From the NCBI GenBank assembly GCA_018350325.1, contig JAEVLN010000001.1:1415501-1479500 (forward strand): a stretch of 64,000 bases of DNA, in the 5' to 3' direction. Origin of the DNA: Globodera rostochiensis. Its lineage: Eukaryota; Nematoda; Chromadorea; Rhabditida; Heteroderidae. The position numbers were made by a program, and so were the translations under genes. Under the pieces are notes generated by a model. The model saw nothing but the letters and a program-made list of their open reading frames with translations. It ran no database searches and had not been told where the DNA came from. Every line of letters starts with the position of its first letter. Within the stretch, counting starts at the first letter, position 1. Positions 24,701 through 41,372 of this stretch are shown piece by piece.

Positions 24701-25828
24701 GGGTGTGCAAATGGAAATGCCAACCTTTTGGTGGGCACGCCGCCTACGAGCACGACAATAATTGATGAGCCGGCCGGTGAATTTGGTCAGTAGCGTTTGA
24801 ATATTTTTGACAAGGCATAGCAATAGAAAGGTTTGATTGTCGTCGATTCGAAGAATTTTCCAATCAAAATGCCAAATTAAATCAAAATAATTTTTAATAA
24901 ATAAAAAAGATACGGCAGTACTGATAGGCACCGCCGAGTATTGTGTTAAAATTGATCCATATACAGAATACGCTAAATAGCCAATTTTTGAGTAGAAATT
25001 TATTATTATTATTGTTATTATTACTCTCAGAATTGGGCACCGACGGGATGGCCATTGAATCGGCAGACGAGCAGGACGAATCGCAACATGGCGGCTTTGC
25101 GAGTGTGGAGGAGCAGAATCAGGCAATTACAAAATTAAACAAGCATCATTGGTTTTGTCCGTCATTTACAGTTTGATCGTTACAAAAGTTTGTTGGAGTT
25201 TGGCCACCACGTTTCACAATTTGCATGCAAAATGGATGAAGACGATGGTCAGGGCCAGGGGGGCTGTGTTCCGCTGCGACAGCGAATGAACGTTTGTGTG
25301 GTGCCTGTTTGTTCCATTTTAAAATATGTCGAGCATTTTAGGAAGCATTTGCATTGCTTTGCTATCGTGACCCAACGCAGTCTGATCACGCCTACTTTTT
25401 TGAACAGAGTCAACGGGATTTGGTGGTCAAAGCGTTGAATGCGGCAATTTTAGGCATTTTATACATAATTTCTTTTAGCACGATCAGAAATTAGTTCTAA
25501 TCATTTCTTGTGAACTCTAAATGAAGTGATATCGGTTTTTGCAGAAATGCACGGTCGTGAGGGCGTCTCACCGTTGGACAAATGTTTGCGGCGTGCGCGC
25601 TACATTCGTGATCAGGCACTTGCCTACTCAGCGTCGGCGGTGTTTGCCGACCCGAATCGTCTTTTTGAAGGATGTGCGGGCGCCGGTTTGAGTTTTTCGA
25701 ACCAACAATGTCTTTCCACGGAGGAATCCCTATTTGTATCGGCCATGGACGAGTCGAATGCAGCGGCGACAGGTGTAAATTTACCACCACCGAGTGATGA
25801 TGATGATGATCAGCAAGCGGAGCAATGA
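21716..25828 (+). CDS. ranbp9/10: RanBP9/10 (RanBPM, Gid1-like) scaffold of the CTLH E3 ligase
   Basis: RanBP9/10 is the scaffold of the CTLH (GID) ubiquitin ligase, with SPRY, LisH, CTLH and CRA regions. Seventeen exons close in frame to about 848 residues: 21716-21901, 21954-22025, 22067-22187, 22415-22532, 22696-22916, 22998-23074, 23197-23253, 23296-23369, 23425-23548, 23637-23918, 24077-24169, 24219-24462, 24516-24785, 25031-25122, 25172-25291, 25342-25453 and 25545-25828. SPRY motifs seen are [45 protein letters not shown] and [11 protein letters not shown]. LisH-like [19 protein letters not shown] follows, then CTLH ([35 protein letters not shown]) and CRA ([33 protein letters not shown]). 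A long disordered His/Ser-rich linker lies between CTLH and CRA. Three introns (after 23548, 25122 and 25453) use GC donors. There is no signal peptide, so this is the ancestral scaffold and not a secreted SPRYSEC effector. Confidence 0.95.
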
Positions 25829-25851
25829 CATAGAATAAGAAAAAAAGCGCA

Positions 25852-26133
25852 ATGCGTCCAATTTCCGTTGTCAATTTGATCATTTTAACTTTCAATATTT
25901 CTGCCTTTATCATCGAGACATTTTATATGTTGTCGCGCTTGCACCCATTAGTAGCGAAATTGACAGGTCACGTCCGCCTTCACATTGTCGTCATTTTAAA
26001 AGCGACAATTGTTCATTGTACTTTGTGGCTGGTACCGATCGGATACGGTTATCTGACTGCGAAAACTTACAAATTCACCGTTTGGTTTAGTTCTTATCAA
26101 CATCGTTTAACTGATTGGATGAAAAAGAAATGA
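25852..26133 (+). CDS. Possible small membrane protein, 93 aa, single exon
   Basis: This single-exon frame begins only 23 bp after the RanBP9/10 stop. It encodes two hydrophobic segments, one near the N-terminus (LIILTFNISAFIIETFYML) and one centrally (VHCTLWLVPIGYGYL), and ends in basic WMKKK. The stop is followed at once by AATAAA. The close spacing is compatible with a downstream cistron, or with chance openness in the RanBP9/10 3' UTR. No family is recognised. Confidence 0.4.
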   Translation: MRPISVVNLIILTFNISAFIIETFYMLSRLHPLVAKLTGHVRLHIVVILKATIVHCTLWLVPIGYGYLTAKTYKFTVWFSSYQHRLTDWMKKK

Positions 26134-26201
26134 AATAAAAAAACGGTGCGAAGGCCTAAAACGAAAACAATAAGTAGTGATAGAATTTTGCCAAAAAAAA
26201 T

Positions 26202-28542
26202 TTAGCTGTATTTAATTAAAGAAGTGACCACATTTTTATCACATTCTAACTTCATGCGGCCATTCATTCCTTCCAATTCAATAATGACGAAGGCCGCCTG
26301 ATGGGGATATGCAATAGATATGTTTTTGGTCCGTATTTTAGGTAAATCGATTCTTTTGGACAGGTAAAATTCCTTAAGTAATCCTGAAGATCGACTTTCG
26401 ATCGTTAAGAATGTTATTTATACTTTATAGGTAATTCAAAAACTGCAAAAAATTTGCGCGGACTCAATGGAAACTTATGGAAAAAGCATTTAAGTAACAA
26501 AAGCCGGATATAATATGAAAGGCCGCTGGCGGCCCGCAAACAGCGAGCATGCAAAGCAAGTAGTGGGGCGAGACGGAGGAAGAAGTTTGACGAGCGTCAC
26601 TGGGGGGGGGGGGGGAGCGCGCGCGCGTGGACCCGCAAAGCGGGCGCGCGCGAGACCCCCAGCCGGGCACGCGCGGATTTCTTCCGGAGTCTCGCCCCAC
26701 CTACTGGCCGCCGTTGTCGAGTGTGCGGTACTTTGGCTGCTATTTTCCACCTTACTGTTTAAATTTTCCCTTATCGGGCTTTGGTTTATTCAAAAATCGT
26801 TTCTTCCTTAAATTTCAACCAAATCGAATTAATTCTATTGACGAATTCGTAATCAGCGCAACAAATAACATATTTTCAGACAATTTTAGAATAATTGACA
26901 AAAGGGTCCACCCTATGGTTTTGGCCAACTTTGAGGGGCCATAACTTTCTTCATAGTTGAGTACCCGCAAAATTTTTTACAGATTCGTGCTCAGCTCGAC
27001 GAGAGGGGAGTCGATTGGTATATATTTTAACAGTTTTTGAATTAACACCCTATAAAGTAGAAATTCATTAAAAATATCCAGAAAAATTTCTTGACCAAAA
27101 ATGCAGGGCGATCAGGGCCGTAGCCAGAAAAATTTTCGGGGGGGGGGCAAACTAAAAAAATTCGATTCTTAGGGGTGCATTTTTGCTTTTTGTTGCATTT
27201 TTCTTAAGCAATTTTTTGCTAAAAGTTGGATTTTAGGTTTGTATTTTTTGGTTTTATTACATCTTTTCTTAAAAAATTTTTCCAAAAAAAAATTCAATTT
27301 TCAGTAAATTGTTTAGAATTTTAACATAAATTTCTAAAAATTTTGTCAATTCAAATTTTTCAAAAATGCAAATTTTTTTGCGAATTCTGCTTTTGGTGGC
27401 GCGGGTGGGTCGGCGGTGCCGATAGGCGCCGCCGGGAAATTTATTTTGATTTTGATGACAATTTGTTAAGAAAATTGGCCAAAAAATTGTAAAAGTGAAA
27501 ATCAATAGGGTTCCCCCTCTTGTTTTTTTCTTCAAAAAACATTTCGGGGGGGGGGGGCAGCTGCCCCCAATGCCCCCCCCCCCTGGCTACGGGCCTGAGG
27601 GCGATAATCTTCAAAATGTTCACTTAAGTGAATGTATTGGCGCTCTCAATTGTTACTTTCGTAAAATTTTACGGGTGTCCAAAAAAAAGGTCTAGCAGCA
27701 ACCTCTCACCTGTACTTCGGCATTGGATTGTCGTATAAGTTGAAAGGCAGCGTTTAAAGAACCACCCGTTGCTGGATATCAAAAAAAAACAATATGCCCG
27801 GAGGAGTCTTTTTACCCAATAGGTCGTCGAACACCAAAACCCGCTGTCCAGCCGACAAGGCTCCCTTTTGGACTTCCAAAATATCCTTTATACGAAGTTA
27901 GCTTATTTGTGTGCCAAATAAATTTTTTACCTGTCCATACTCTTTCACGTACGTTGCCGATAAAACGGGCTGAAATGGAACAGTATCAAAATGACATCCC
28001 AAAAGCCACAATCGAACATCCCCAACTAACTCCGGGCAGCTTTCCCTGCTTGCGAATAGGAACGAAAGGCACGCTCATTTCTTGTGCTACCATTGGACCA
28101 AACAAAAATCCTAAAAAAAATTTAAAATCCTAATTATTGTGCCCGGAAGGCAAGAGGATAAATATTTAGGGGTCAACCCGTCTCATCCATTACTAAGTTG
28201 GAGTTCTATAACTTGCCAAAATGTGAGAGTTTTCAGATTTTACGACTTTTAGGCGTTTTCTGGACTTAGGTAAATGTCGAATGGGCCCACACACCTCTGG
28301 CCTCTAATGCCACCACAACATCAACTTGTCCAAGGTAAATCTGCACAATGTGAGAACAAAGCGAACGGATCAGTGATGGCTTTAAAAACAGGGGAAAAAT
28401 ATCCCTGAAAATTTTGAAATGAACAAATATATTTGCATTGATTGTTTTCGGGACCAAACCTAAACAGAACGCCCTTTGATGGAAAGCCTTCAACAGAGCG
28501 AATGCAAGCAGCCACTTCATTTCTCAATAACTTTTCATCCAT
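26202..28542 (-). CDS. aprt-1: Adenine phosphoribosyltransferase (APRT)
   Basis: APRT converts adenine and PRPP to AMP in purine salvage, in the cytosol. Seven exons close exactly to 179 residues, the usual APRT length: 28460-28542, 28295-28404, 28031-28110, 27931-27969, 27816-27885, 27710-27771 and 26202-26297. Seen in order: EGFPSKGVLFRDIFPL near the N-terminus, VVVALEARGFLFGPMVAQEM, the flexible-loop block IRKQGKLPGPVLSATY, and the PRPP-binding loop VFDDLLATGGSLNAA. The last exon reads FVIIELEGMNGRMKL. The catalytic Glu of the LEARG motif and the DDLLATGG loop are intact, so the enzyme should be active. The 39-nt fourth exon is notably small. The last intron (26298-27709) is 1.4 kb because it holds repeats and a MITE. 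The gene is convergent with RanBP9/10 and divergent from PDK1. Confidence 0.95.
26470..26850. repeat. Dispersed repeat in the last APRT intron, with a poly-G tract
   Basis: About 26475-26580 is the inverted partner of 12565-12672. A poly-G run (26601-26616) and an alternating GCGCGCGC stretch (26616-26655) follow, then CTCGCCCCACCTACTGG, which echoes the other side of the repeat. It lies wholly inside an intron and is not coding. Confidence 0.55.
27113..27597. mobile_element. hAT-like MITE, TIR CAGGGCCGTAGCCAG, 485 bp, in an APRT intron
   Basis: The ends are CAGGGCCGTAGCCAG and CTGGCTACGGGCCTG, with poly-G and poly-C just inside both ends. The exact 8-bp direct repeat AGGGCGAT flanks it (27105-27112 and 27598-27605). 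One GGCGGTGCCGATAGGCGCC hairpin lies at 27411-27434. There is no transposase. Fragments of the same family occur near 14160-14365 and 30115-30190. Confidence 0.85.
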
Positions 28543-28848
28543 TAAAAGTTCTTAGCAGTGAAATTTACAGAAGCTTGGTCTACAAACACAAAATCAAATC
28601 TAAACGAATGACGAGAAGCATACATACATATTTTTAAATATTTTGGGATTTGACCAAAAATTTGAAAAAATGCATCAAAAGATTGATTTCTGGCTTCTTT
28701 GAAAAATAATCCAGAACTTTTCATGAAAATGGTCGGCGTTGAAATATGGAGCTGAATGAAATTTGTTTAATTCTCTCGCACTCTCTATTTATTGGCACAC
28801 ATCTCGATCTCGTTTTTTGAGCCGCTGTGTGAATAGGGAGCGAAATAT

Positions 28849-29304
28849 GGGTCGGGGACGTTTGGGCGCCGACGTTTGGGCGCCGCTGTTTGGGTGCCGC
28901 CGTTTGGGCGCCAGGCCTTTGAAGTGCCATAACTCTTCATGGAACTAACCAAACTAAATTTATTTGGTACCAATCGAAAGCTCTATATATGTTTAGAAGC
29001 TATTATCTAGCAGTGACTAAACGATCATATAAACCTTTAAAAAGTTATGGTTTAAAAAGTGCGAAAACCCTAAGTTTTGTGGTAATTTTCGATTATAACT
29101 TTTTTGAAAAGGATTTAAATCACCTTGTTGATTTAAATACAAAATCTACCCAACAAAAGCTTTCGATTGGTACTAAATTTATTTAGTTTGGTTGGTTCCA
29201 TGAAAGAGTTATGGCACTTCAAAGGTCTGGCGCCCAAACGGCGGCGCCCAAACAGCGGCGCCCAAATCGGCGCCCAAACGTTAGCGCCCAAACGTCCCGC
29301 TCCC
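28849..29304. mobile_element. Foldback-type element, word GTTTGGGCGCC, 456 bp
   Basis: The left arm (28858-28918) repeats CGTTTGGGCGCCG and the right arm (29228-29296) repeats CGGCGCCCAAACG. The core carries the shared palindrome (GCCATAACTCTTCATGGAAC at one side, its complement near 29190-29220). The exact 8-bp direct repeat is CGAAATAT (28841-28848 and 29305-29312). It sits in the divergent promoter region between APRT and PDK1 and ends about 50 bp before the PDK1 start. Confidence 0.85.
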
Positions 29305-29353
29305 CGAAATATCAACATTTCCTTCTCAGCTTAATCAAACAATCAGTTTTAAA

Positions 29354-31258
29354 ATGCCTGATGATAGGCCCTCTACCGCTTTTTCTGCTGATTCGTTCAC
29401 AACGCGGACAAAGGCTGATTTTCTTTTTCTTTCGGAATTGGGCGAAGGTGATTTCCGGTTTTGCACAATTTTCATGATTTATATATATGCAGGTTCTTAT
29501 TCAACCGTTTATCTGGCTTCAGAGCGGCAGACCAGCCGAAAATTTGCTGTTAAAATATGTCTCAAGAAGAAAATCATGCAGGAAAAAAAGGTGTTTATCT
29601 ATTGAATAATGTAATGAAGTCATTCCATGAAATAGGTATACGAAATTTCAATTTCATTAAGGTCCAACAGATATTCCGCGAGCGGGATGTCCTCCGACTC
29701 CTTTCCACACCGGCTAACGCGAGCCCGTTTGTTGTGCGCCTCTTTTGCACCTTCCAGGACCGGGAGTCGCTTTATTTTGTGCTTTCACTTGCGGAGAAAA
29801 GAGACCTTTTGGCGCGACTGAAAGCACTCCGCCGGTTCAGCGTCATTCAATGCCAATTCGCAATGGCCGAACTGCTCCTGGCCTTGGGTATGGCACATGC
29901 CTGACTTTAGCATCTGGGAAAATTTAGGTGCTAAATCGTTAATAAAGGCCAAGCCCCCCCCCCCCCCCCAATTATTTCTGACAACGTCCATGTTATAAAT
30001 AGGGGATAGGATTTATAGTTGCTAAAAATCTCCAAATGGTTAGGAGTTTATAGTTGTTTAAAAAGTCCAATGCCAATAGGGCAGGTTTCTAAAAATGACC
30101 TAAATAGCTTCTAAAAAGCAGGCCCATAACCAGAAAAATTTTTCGGGGGGGGGTGGGCAGGCCCGTATTTAGGGGGGGGGGGGAATTCCCCCCTCCCTCC
30201 CGAAATGAAATTTCACAAAAAAAACGAGGGGGATTCTATTGTTTTGCACTTTTACAATTTTTTGACCAGTTTTCTTAACAAATTCCAATCAAAAATTCAA
30301 AAATGAAAAACGATTGTTGTGACTGACCTGAAACCATGATTTTTGTGCTTTTCAGAGCAAGGTGCTTTCATGAAAAAAAAATTTTAAAACCTACAAATCC
30401 GTTCCCTAGTTAAAGCTTATCATTAGAGGTAATCTTCTTGATTGGGATCCGAATTTAGAGCACATTCATGCGTTGGGCGTAATCCATCGTGATGTTAAAC
30501 CGGAAAACATTCTGTTGCGCGAAGATGGACACATTCTTCTGTCCGATTTTGGGTGTGCCAAACAGAAACAGAGCGCAGAGGACGGAGCAAAAGCTGAACA
30601 TGGAAATGAGGAGCAAATGACGAGCACCGACAAGGAACAGAAACGGGCATTGAAAAGGCGATGCTCATTCGTCGGCACCGGGGCGTATGTGAGTCCGGAG
30701 GTTGGTATTCAACGGTATCTGTTTATGACTTGGATGGCTAAAACATTCAGTTTAGAGAAAGGAAGGCTTGAAAATTTCGAGAAATGCTTCGGGGTTTCAA
30801 AAAACTAATGTCGGCTTTTGATTTCTCTCTCTTGAGGTGCTCAACGGGGAGGAAGTGACAGGCGCTTGCGATTGGTGGTGAGACTGGAACAAATTTAATT
30901 TTGCATCGCAGTCTCAAATAACCCGTCCCCCAGGGCATTCGGCGTGATCCTTTTCGAACTCTTGGCCGGGAGGCGACCGTTCTCCGGCGCCAGTGAGTAC
31001 TTTCTGTTCCGGCAAGTGCTTGCGTTGTCCTACGAATTCCCGGACGACTTCCCGTGTGACTCTTCGCGCCAGCTCGTCCAGGCACTGCTTGTGCTTGTGC
31101 CTGCCCAGCGAATGGGCTCTGACGCGATGGGAGGTGCTGTTCCAATTCGGCACCATCCGTTCTACAATAGCACTGACTGGGACAGTATTGGGAAGCGGAA
31201 GTCGCCGCTTTTTGATTCGTCGGACGAACCGACCGATGGGGAGGAGGGGGGTGAATGA
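29354..31258 (+). CDS. pdk-1: PDK1-type protein kinase lacking a PH domain
   Basis: PDK1 phosphorylates the activation loop of AGC kinases such as AKT. Six exons close in frame to 341 residues: 29354-29447, 29493-29590, 29662-29887, 30459-30700, 30837-30877 and 30934-31258. Features in order: glycine loop [11 protein letters not shown], the VAIK-type lysine in [10 protein letters not shown], the helix-C Glu in [10 protein letters not shown], catalytic [17 protein letters not shown], activation loop [14 protein letters not shown] with the autophosphorylated Ser position, [18 protein letters not shown] and [18 protein letters not shown], which resembles the PDK1 NEYLIFQKI segment. An insert of about 30 charged residues separates DFG from the activation Ser. 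The protein stops about 20 residues after the kinase domain ([12 protein letters not shown]), so the PH domain that binds phosphoinositides is absent. It could be a PH-less paralogue, as also exists in C. elegans, rather than pdk-1 proper. Confidence 0.88.
29940..30456. repeat. PDK1 intron with poly-C/poly-G MITE fragments
   Basis: This is the longest intron of the PDK1 gene. It holds a poly-C run (29956-29970), a left-end fragment CAGGCCCATAACCAG with poly-G (30119-30160), and a second nested CAGGCCCGTA end (30158-30185) with poly-G. These match the CAGGGCCGTAGCCAG MITE family but no complete copy or target duplication is present. Confidence 0.5.
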
Positions 31259-31684
31259 ACGAAAAAAACAAATCATGAATTAAATCTTCGTTAGATTTTT
31301 TAAAATAAGTTTTGACGGAATCCCTATTTTACCTTCTAAAAATGCAATAGAATGTGATGAATGTTTTTTACGGGTAAATCTATTTGGAATCCTAAGCCGC
31401 CGTAAAGCGTTAGACTGATTTAAAAGTGCGTTTAGTTATTGTTAATAATTTTCATTTACCGAACTCAATTTGATTACACATTTCTTTGCATGTAAATCCA
31501 ACAATCCCAGTAAGCAATTTTCATTTTTTGGATGGATAATGATGAAAATCGGATATTTGAAACAGGAAAGATCATTGAAAATAGGTGAGAAAAAAATGAT
31601 GTGGTAGCGCAAAAGCGGCTGAAAGGGGGTACTGTGAAATCCTGGTGACGGTAATAACCACCGTACGTATTCCTCCCTCTCCCG
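31259..31684. other. Convergent 3' flanks of PDK1 and cmk-1
   Basis: This AT-rich spacer lies between two stop codons of convergent genes. Both 3' UTRs must lie here. No repeat was recognised. Confidence 0.6.
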
Positions 31685-36823
<5,139 letters not shown>

Positions 36824-36859
36824 TTGGTGAGGAAGGATGGCAGAAATTGAAAATGCCAA

Positions 36860-39493
36860 TTCTTTGTGGGAGGAGGGATGATGAGATTAGGAAGAGGAGA
36901 GTAGGTGAGAAAAGTTGAAAAAGTTAGCTTCAAGCATTGGCATTCTTTTTTGTAGGTGAAAATGCATAACGGATGCACGTGATGGCATTGACACTTGTGA
37001 ATGCGTTTTATTGAGAATAGGAAATGCAAATTCTTTGAACATTTGAGGGCATGGGGAAAAGAGAATATGGGCAAGGAGACAAAAAATGGAAAAAATTTTC
37101 TCAGAAAGCTCAATCCTTTCAAAATATTATTTCTTCGTTCACAACGTATACGTTTGAGTTATTTTGGTACTTTCTAGCCGCCCTTTGTCTTACCATTTAA
37201 AATTTGGTACTCAACCGTTCCATTCCCACTCATCTCAGCCCCTAAGCGCTCTCAACGCCCTCCCAAAATCACCCATCCAACTCGTAAATGCAACTCACAA
37301 TGTGAGATAAGGGGGCGTTGTGGTGATGCATTTCTCTAATTTTTAAGAGTTTTTCCTTTTTTTCCCTCAAAAACTCGAAAACGCAAATTTTCCTTGAATG
37401 GGGTGGTGGATCGTCTTTCGCCCTTCTTAAACCTGGGGAAATGGCATTTCCCCGCAAAAGACGGCAATGAGGAAGAGGAGAATGTCGGGAGGGAATGAAA
37501 GGTTCTCGCCCCTACTCCCGGTCGAGTGAGGCAGTTGGTGGGGTCTAGTGGATTTTTTGTGGACAAATTGGATTGTGAATGGGAGTATTGGATTGGATTA
37601 TTCTGTGGAGTTATTTATACACGGGTGAATGGAGGCATGGGGGACTACGAGAATAACAAAACAGCGAAGAGAAAATTTGCATTTGACATTATATTTAAGC
37701 CTTTGTCAAGGAAACCCTGTGATACATTTAGGAAATGAATAACAGGCACAGGTTGCTAGGAGCGTTTTGTTATAATTAGGCCGGGCCTTAAGATGCGACC
37801 ATTCCATTTCCATTCTTTATCATTACAAGTCTTTGTCTTCATTAGTGATGTTCGAGGGGCTCGGTCTCAACTCGAGAAGAATCTTAGGGCTTAGGTCTCG
37901 GTCTCAAATACAGTACATTTAGCTCGTATATAACTAGCATTCATATTTTCATACACAATTTCATGCTAATCTGATAGTTGATTTCCGGAAACTGATGCCA
38001 AAGGCGGCAATTGGACATAATTGTCGTTGGTAGTGGGGGCGGAAGTTTGGGGAGGGAGAGGGAGGGGGCAATGGGTAAACTAACCGGAAGGGAGGAAGGA
38101 TGAATAAAGCAACGTTGAGTGTGGGTGTGGGGGTTGTAGATTGACGGGAGTGGGCAAGCAAGCAAATGAGCTTTAATTATCGGATGTAAAGTATGGTGGG
38201 TAGGAGGTGAATACGGGATTATTTATCGGTAAAATGGAGGAAAGAGAGGACAATGTTGGTAGCGAAAGGAATGAGGAGATATTTGTTCGGTTGATTTAAC
38301 ACAGGGATTGGATCTCAAAATTTTTAAAATCCGCATCGAAGCATCAAAAAAACCTCTTTGATATCTAAAATCTTCGACATTTCTTCATTAAAACCTAAAA
38401 TTTAAGTAACCCTAGCTTTTATGCGTTATAGTTCTGGTTGCCAACAATTGTTTTGTTCAATTTCTTGTCACAAATGAGTATTTTTAGCGGTTTTACATCA
38501 TTTTTTTGCGCGCGATTTTTCAAAAATTTTTGGGGAAAAAGGGAGGGAGGGTCCGGCGTGCCGAAAGGCGCCGCCGGGAAAATTTTGAATTTTTGACTCA
38601 ATTTGTTAATAGATTTGCAACCAAAATTGGAAGGAATGTGATGCTTTTTTGCATTAAAAAAACTTCCCGAACTTTTGAAAACCCACAAAAAACCTCTGAA
38701 AATTTAGCCCATTGTCCTTCTAAAAAACCATGAGGCTAGAACACCTCAGATTTGGGAGCCCTGGTTAAGTGATTTGCAACCAAAATTTTGAAAATAGTAA
38801 TTTTTTTGAAGCTTTTAGTAATGAAAGAGGTTCGGGGGTGCCGATAGGCGCCGCCGGGAATTTTTTTTTTAATTTTAACGATATTTGTTTTAAAAAATGC
38901 TTTTTTGTTGTCATTTTTCCCAAAAACAACAAAAAGTCACAAGGATCTCAAAAGACCACAAAAATCCGCAAATCCGCATTTCAAAAAAAAATCCTAATTG
39001 GCCTTCCCAAAAACCACAGAATGAGGAAAAATCCGCAGATATTCATACCCTGATTTAACATCATTCTCATCATGCATCAGAGTTTAACTGAATGTTGTTG
39101 ACAGAGAAACTCTTTGCATTTAACAGAAACAATGGGAAGGAATGGATTTGCGGTGTAAACTTGGGACGGGCGGGCAGCAGGTGGGACAAATGTTTGCTCG
39201 TAGGGCCAAATTTGCGTATGACTATGGGTTACCTCGAGAACTCGCTAAATTAGGCTTTTTTGATCCTTTTTTGGCCAGTTAATTTGTGTGTGTCTGTTTG
39301 TTGTGGCGCTTGTTCACCCGCCAACCTCCCTCCCCCATTCCCATTTAGGTCCAAATTGAATTTGTGCCTTTATTGGATGCAATGGCCAAATTTGGAAAAA
39401 ACAATTAATTCGGCTTACAACGGGGGACAAGGACTGGGAGAGACTGGGAATCGCTCTCAATTAAAGTTAAATGGACTAAGTTACGATAGAAAA
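36860..39493. other. Gene-poor upstream region of cmk-1
   Basis: I see no coding exon. It contains a purine-rich G/A stretch near 38035-38110, and two GGTGCCGATAGGCGCCGCC-type hairpins near 38550-38580 and 38835-38865. Open frames here are short and overlap one another. Confidence 0.5.
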
Positions 39494-39615
39494 TAGGGTT
39501 GTCGGTTCCTTGCAAAACCGAAGAATCGAACCAAACCCTTTCGGTTATCAACCGAACCGAAGAAACAAACTGAAACCGGTTCTACGGTTCAGTTCGGTTC
39601 GGACCGACAACCCTA
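39494..39615. mobile_element. Tiny hAT-like MITE, TIR TAGGGTTGTCGGT, 122 bp
   Basis: The exact 13-bp ends are TAGGGTTGTCGGT and ACCGACAACCCTA. The exact 8-bp direct repeat is ATAGAAAA (39486-39493 and 39616-39623). The inside is built from the word CGGTTCGGTT / AACCGAACCG. It can form a nearly full-length hairpin. Confidence 0.88.
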
Positions 39616-39759
39616 ATAGAAAACGCTATAGCCACTTCCTTCATGAAAGATTTTGAAAAAAAGTGAATAAAATTGCCCAATTTTTCCGTGCCAATTTCAA
39701 GCTTTGTCTAAAGGATCATTTTGTTCAGAAATATTAACAAGCATCGAGCATGTTTAAAG

Positions 39760-39917
39760 TAGAGATCGGACACGGGCCGGGGTCCGTACGGGGTTTTACG
39801 GACCCCGTGGCCCGTAACCGGTGTTTTTTTGGGCCGACACGGGGTTACACGGGGTTTTAGCCCGTGTAGGTCGGCGACCCTTGCCCTTACCCGTGTCATT
39901 TGAAATTCCGATCTCTA
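39760..39917. mobile_element. Small hAT-like MITE, TIR TAGAGATCGG, 158 bp
   Basis: The ends are TAGAGATCGG and CCGATCTCTA. The flanking 8-mers GTTTAAAG and CTTTAAAG match at 7 of 8 positions. The inside is built of ACGGGGT / CCCGTG words. The same right end occurs at 19949-19958. Confidence 0.7.
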
Positions 39918-39925
39918 CTTTAAAG

Positions 39926-41370
39926 TAACTTGAAGTGCCGAGGTTAGGATTTGGGGTTCGGGTAGTCGGAGTCAGGGTTTTCCCTGGAAAAGCCAAAATT
40001 TTCGCGGCTGGGGTCAATCCTAGTTTAAGACTTTCTTCAAGTATTTTTGCAGATGACGTGACTCTTCTTGCAGCAAAAGATTCCACTCACGTTGACAACA
40101 TTCTATCAACGCATGTTCCATGACAACAAACGTGCTGACTTTTGGCGCAAAGTGGGGCAAATTAAGAAAAAAAACTGGGAACGACAGTTTAATGTGCACA
40201 TTAAGTTTTAAGGAAAAGCGGATGTGAACAGAATTAAATTGGTTAAATTAATTACGGGCAGAAAAAAAAACGAACTCGCTTTAATGATTATGCCTTTGCG
40301 CATTTTCGCCAAGTTTTACGTTTACTGAAAAGGCAGAGGGGCATAAGGCACCCTCCTCTGCTCCAGTGGCTTTTGTCCTTTCATCCGCTCCAACCTTTTA
40401 CAATCCGTCGTCATTAGTTGTCCTCTACTGCCAAGTCACTAACGCCGCACAGCAAATATGCCTTTTTCGCTAGCGGAAGGAAGAGGATGGCCCGTCCCCA
40501 AGACAACTAAGGGGAGGTGGGAGGGGAAAGTCTGCGGTCGAACAGAAGCATGGGAAGGAGAGGGGGGAGGGGAGGGGGGAAGGCGCCATGCCGTCGTAGG
40601 AGGATTGGTTGACTGTTTAGTCGGGTGGATTAGGGATAGGGACACGGAAGCGGGGAGGGGGAGGGCGTGAACTGCTGGAGAATGGATGGATAGGGGGGGG
40701 GGGGGGGGGTGGAGGACGAGACTGGCTAGATATGTAGACGCCCAGCGAGCTAATAAGGCATGCAGAAGAGAAAAGGGGAAGCGAGAGATGAAGGGACAAA
40801 AAAACTGAAGACGAGAAAGAAAGAATGGGAGAGTGGGGTGAAAAAGGAGGGAGAAAATAGAGCTGGTATAAAGCTGTGAAGACAAACACTATCAATCAAA
40901 TGCAAATCACATTAATGCAATTTGAAATTCTATAATAATTTGAGTGTTTGTTGAGGCTACTGCACAGCCAAAAAAAAATTCGTAACTTGTACTCCGTAAC
41001 TCGTAACAATCAAAAAATTCGTAACTCGTAACAGCCAAAACCCCGTAATTTAAATATCCGTAACTTGTAATTACGAGCACCCCTGCTACTGCTGGTCCGA
41101 GTGTCGAAAGTCCCAGTGTCAAGTAGAAATAATACGGCTCGAGTGTCGAATGGTTCAGTGAATTGGCGGCCCCGCGGTGCAAATAGGTGCAACGGGAGAA
41201 ATTTGAAGTTTTTGAGGCGTTTGATAAAAAACTTTGTATAAAAAAATTCGCCAAAATCAACTGTTTTATCATTTATATTCCCGATAAATCCAAATAATAT
41301 TTCGAACGGCCATCCCTGTTACGGGCGCGCGTGACTCGGCTGGCGGTTTCGCGCGCGCCCGCTCCGCGTT
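39926..41370. other. Gene-poor, low-complexity region
   Basis: About 40490-40860 is strongly G/A-rich on the plus strand with a poly-G run (40690-40709). About 40970-41090 repeats the word CGTAACTTGTAACTCGTAA, and 41095-41160 has CCGAGTGTCGAAAG, the same word as in the nested arms at 35.03-35.39 kb. No gene was seen. Confidence 0.5.
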
Positions 41371-41372
41371 CT

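Noticed and set aside
21716..25828. A secreted SPRYSEC effector reading for the SPRY gene
   Set aside because: There is no signal peptide, and LisH, CTLH and CRA regions follow the SPRY domain, which identifies the intracellular RanBP9/10 scaffold.
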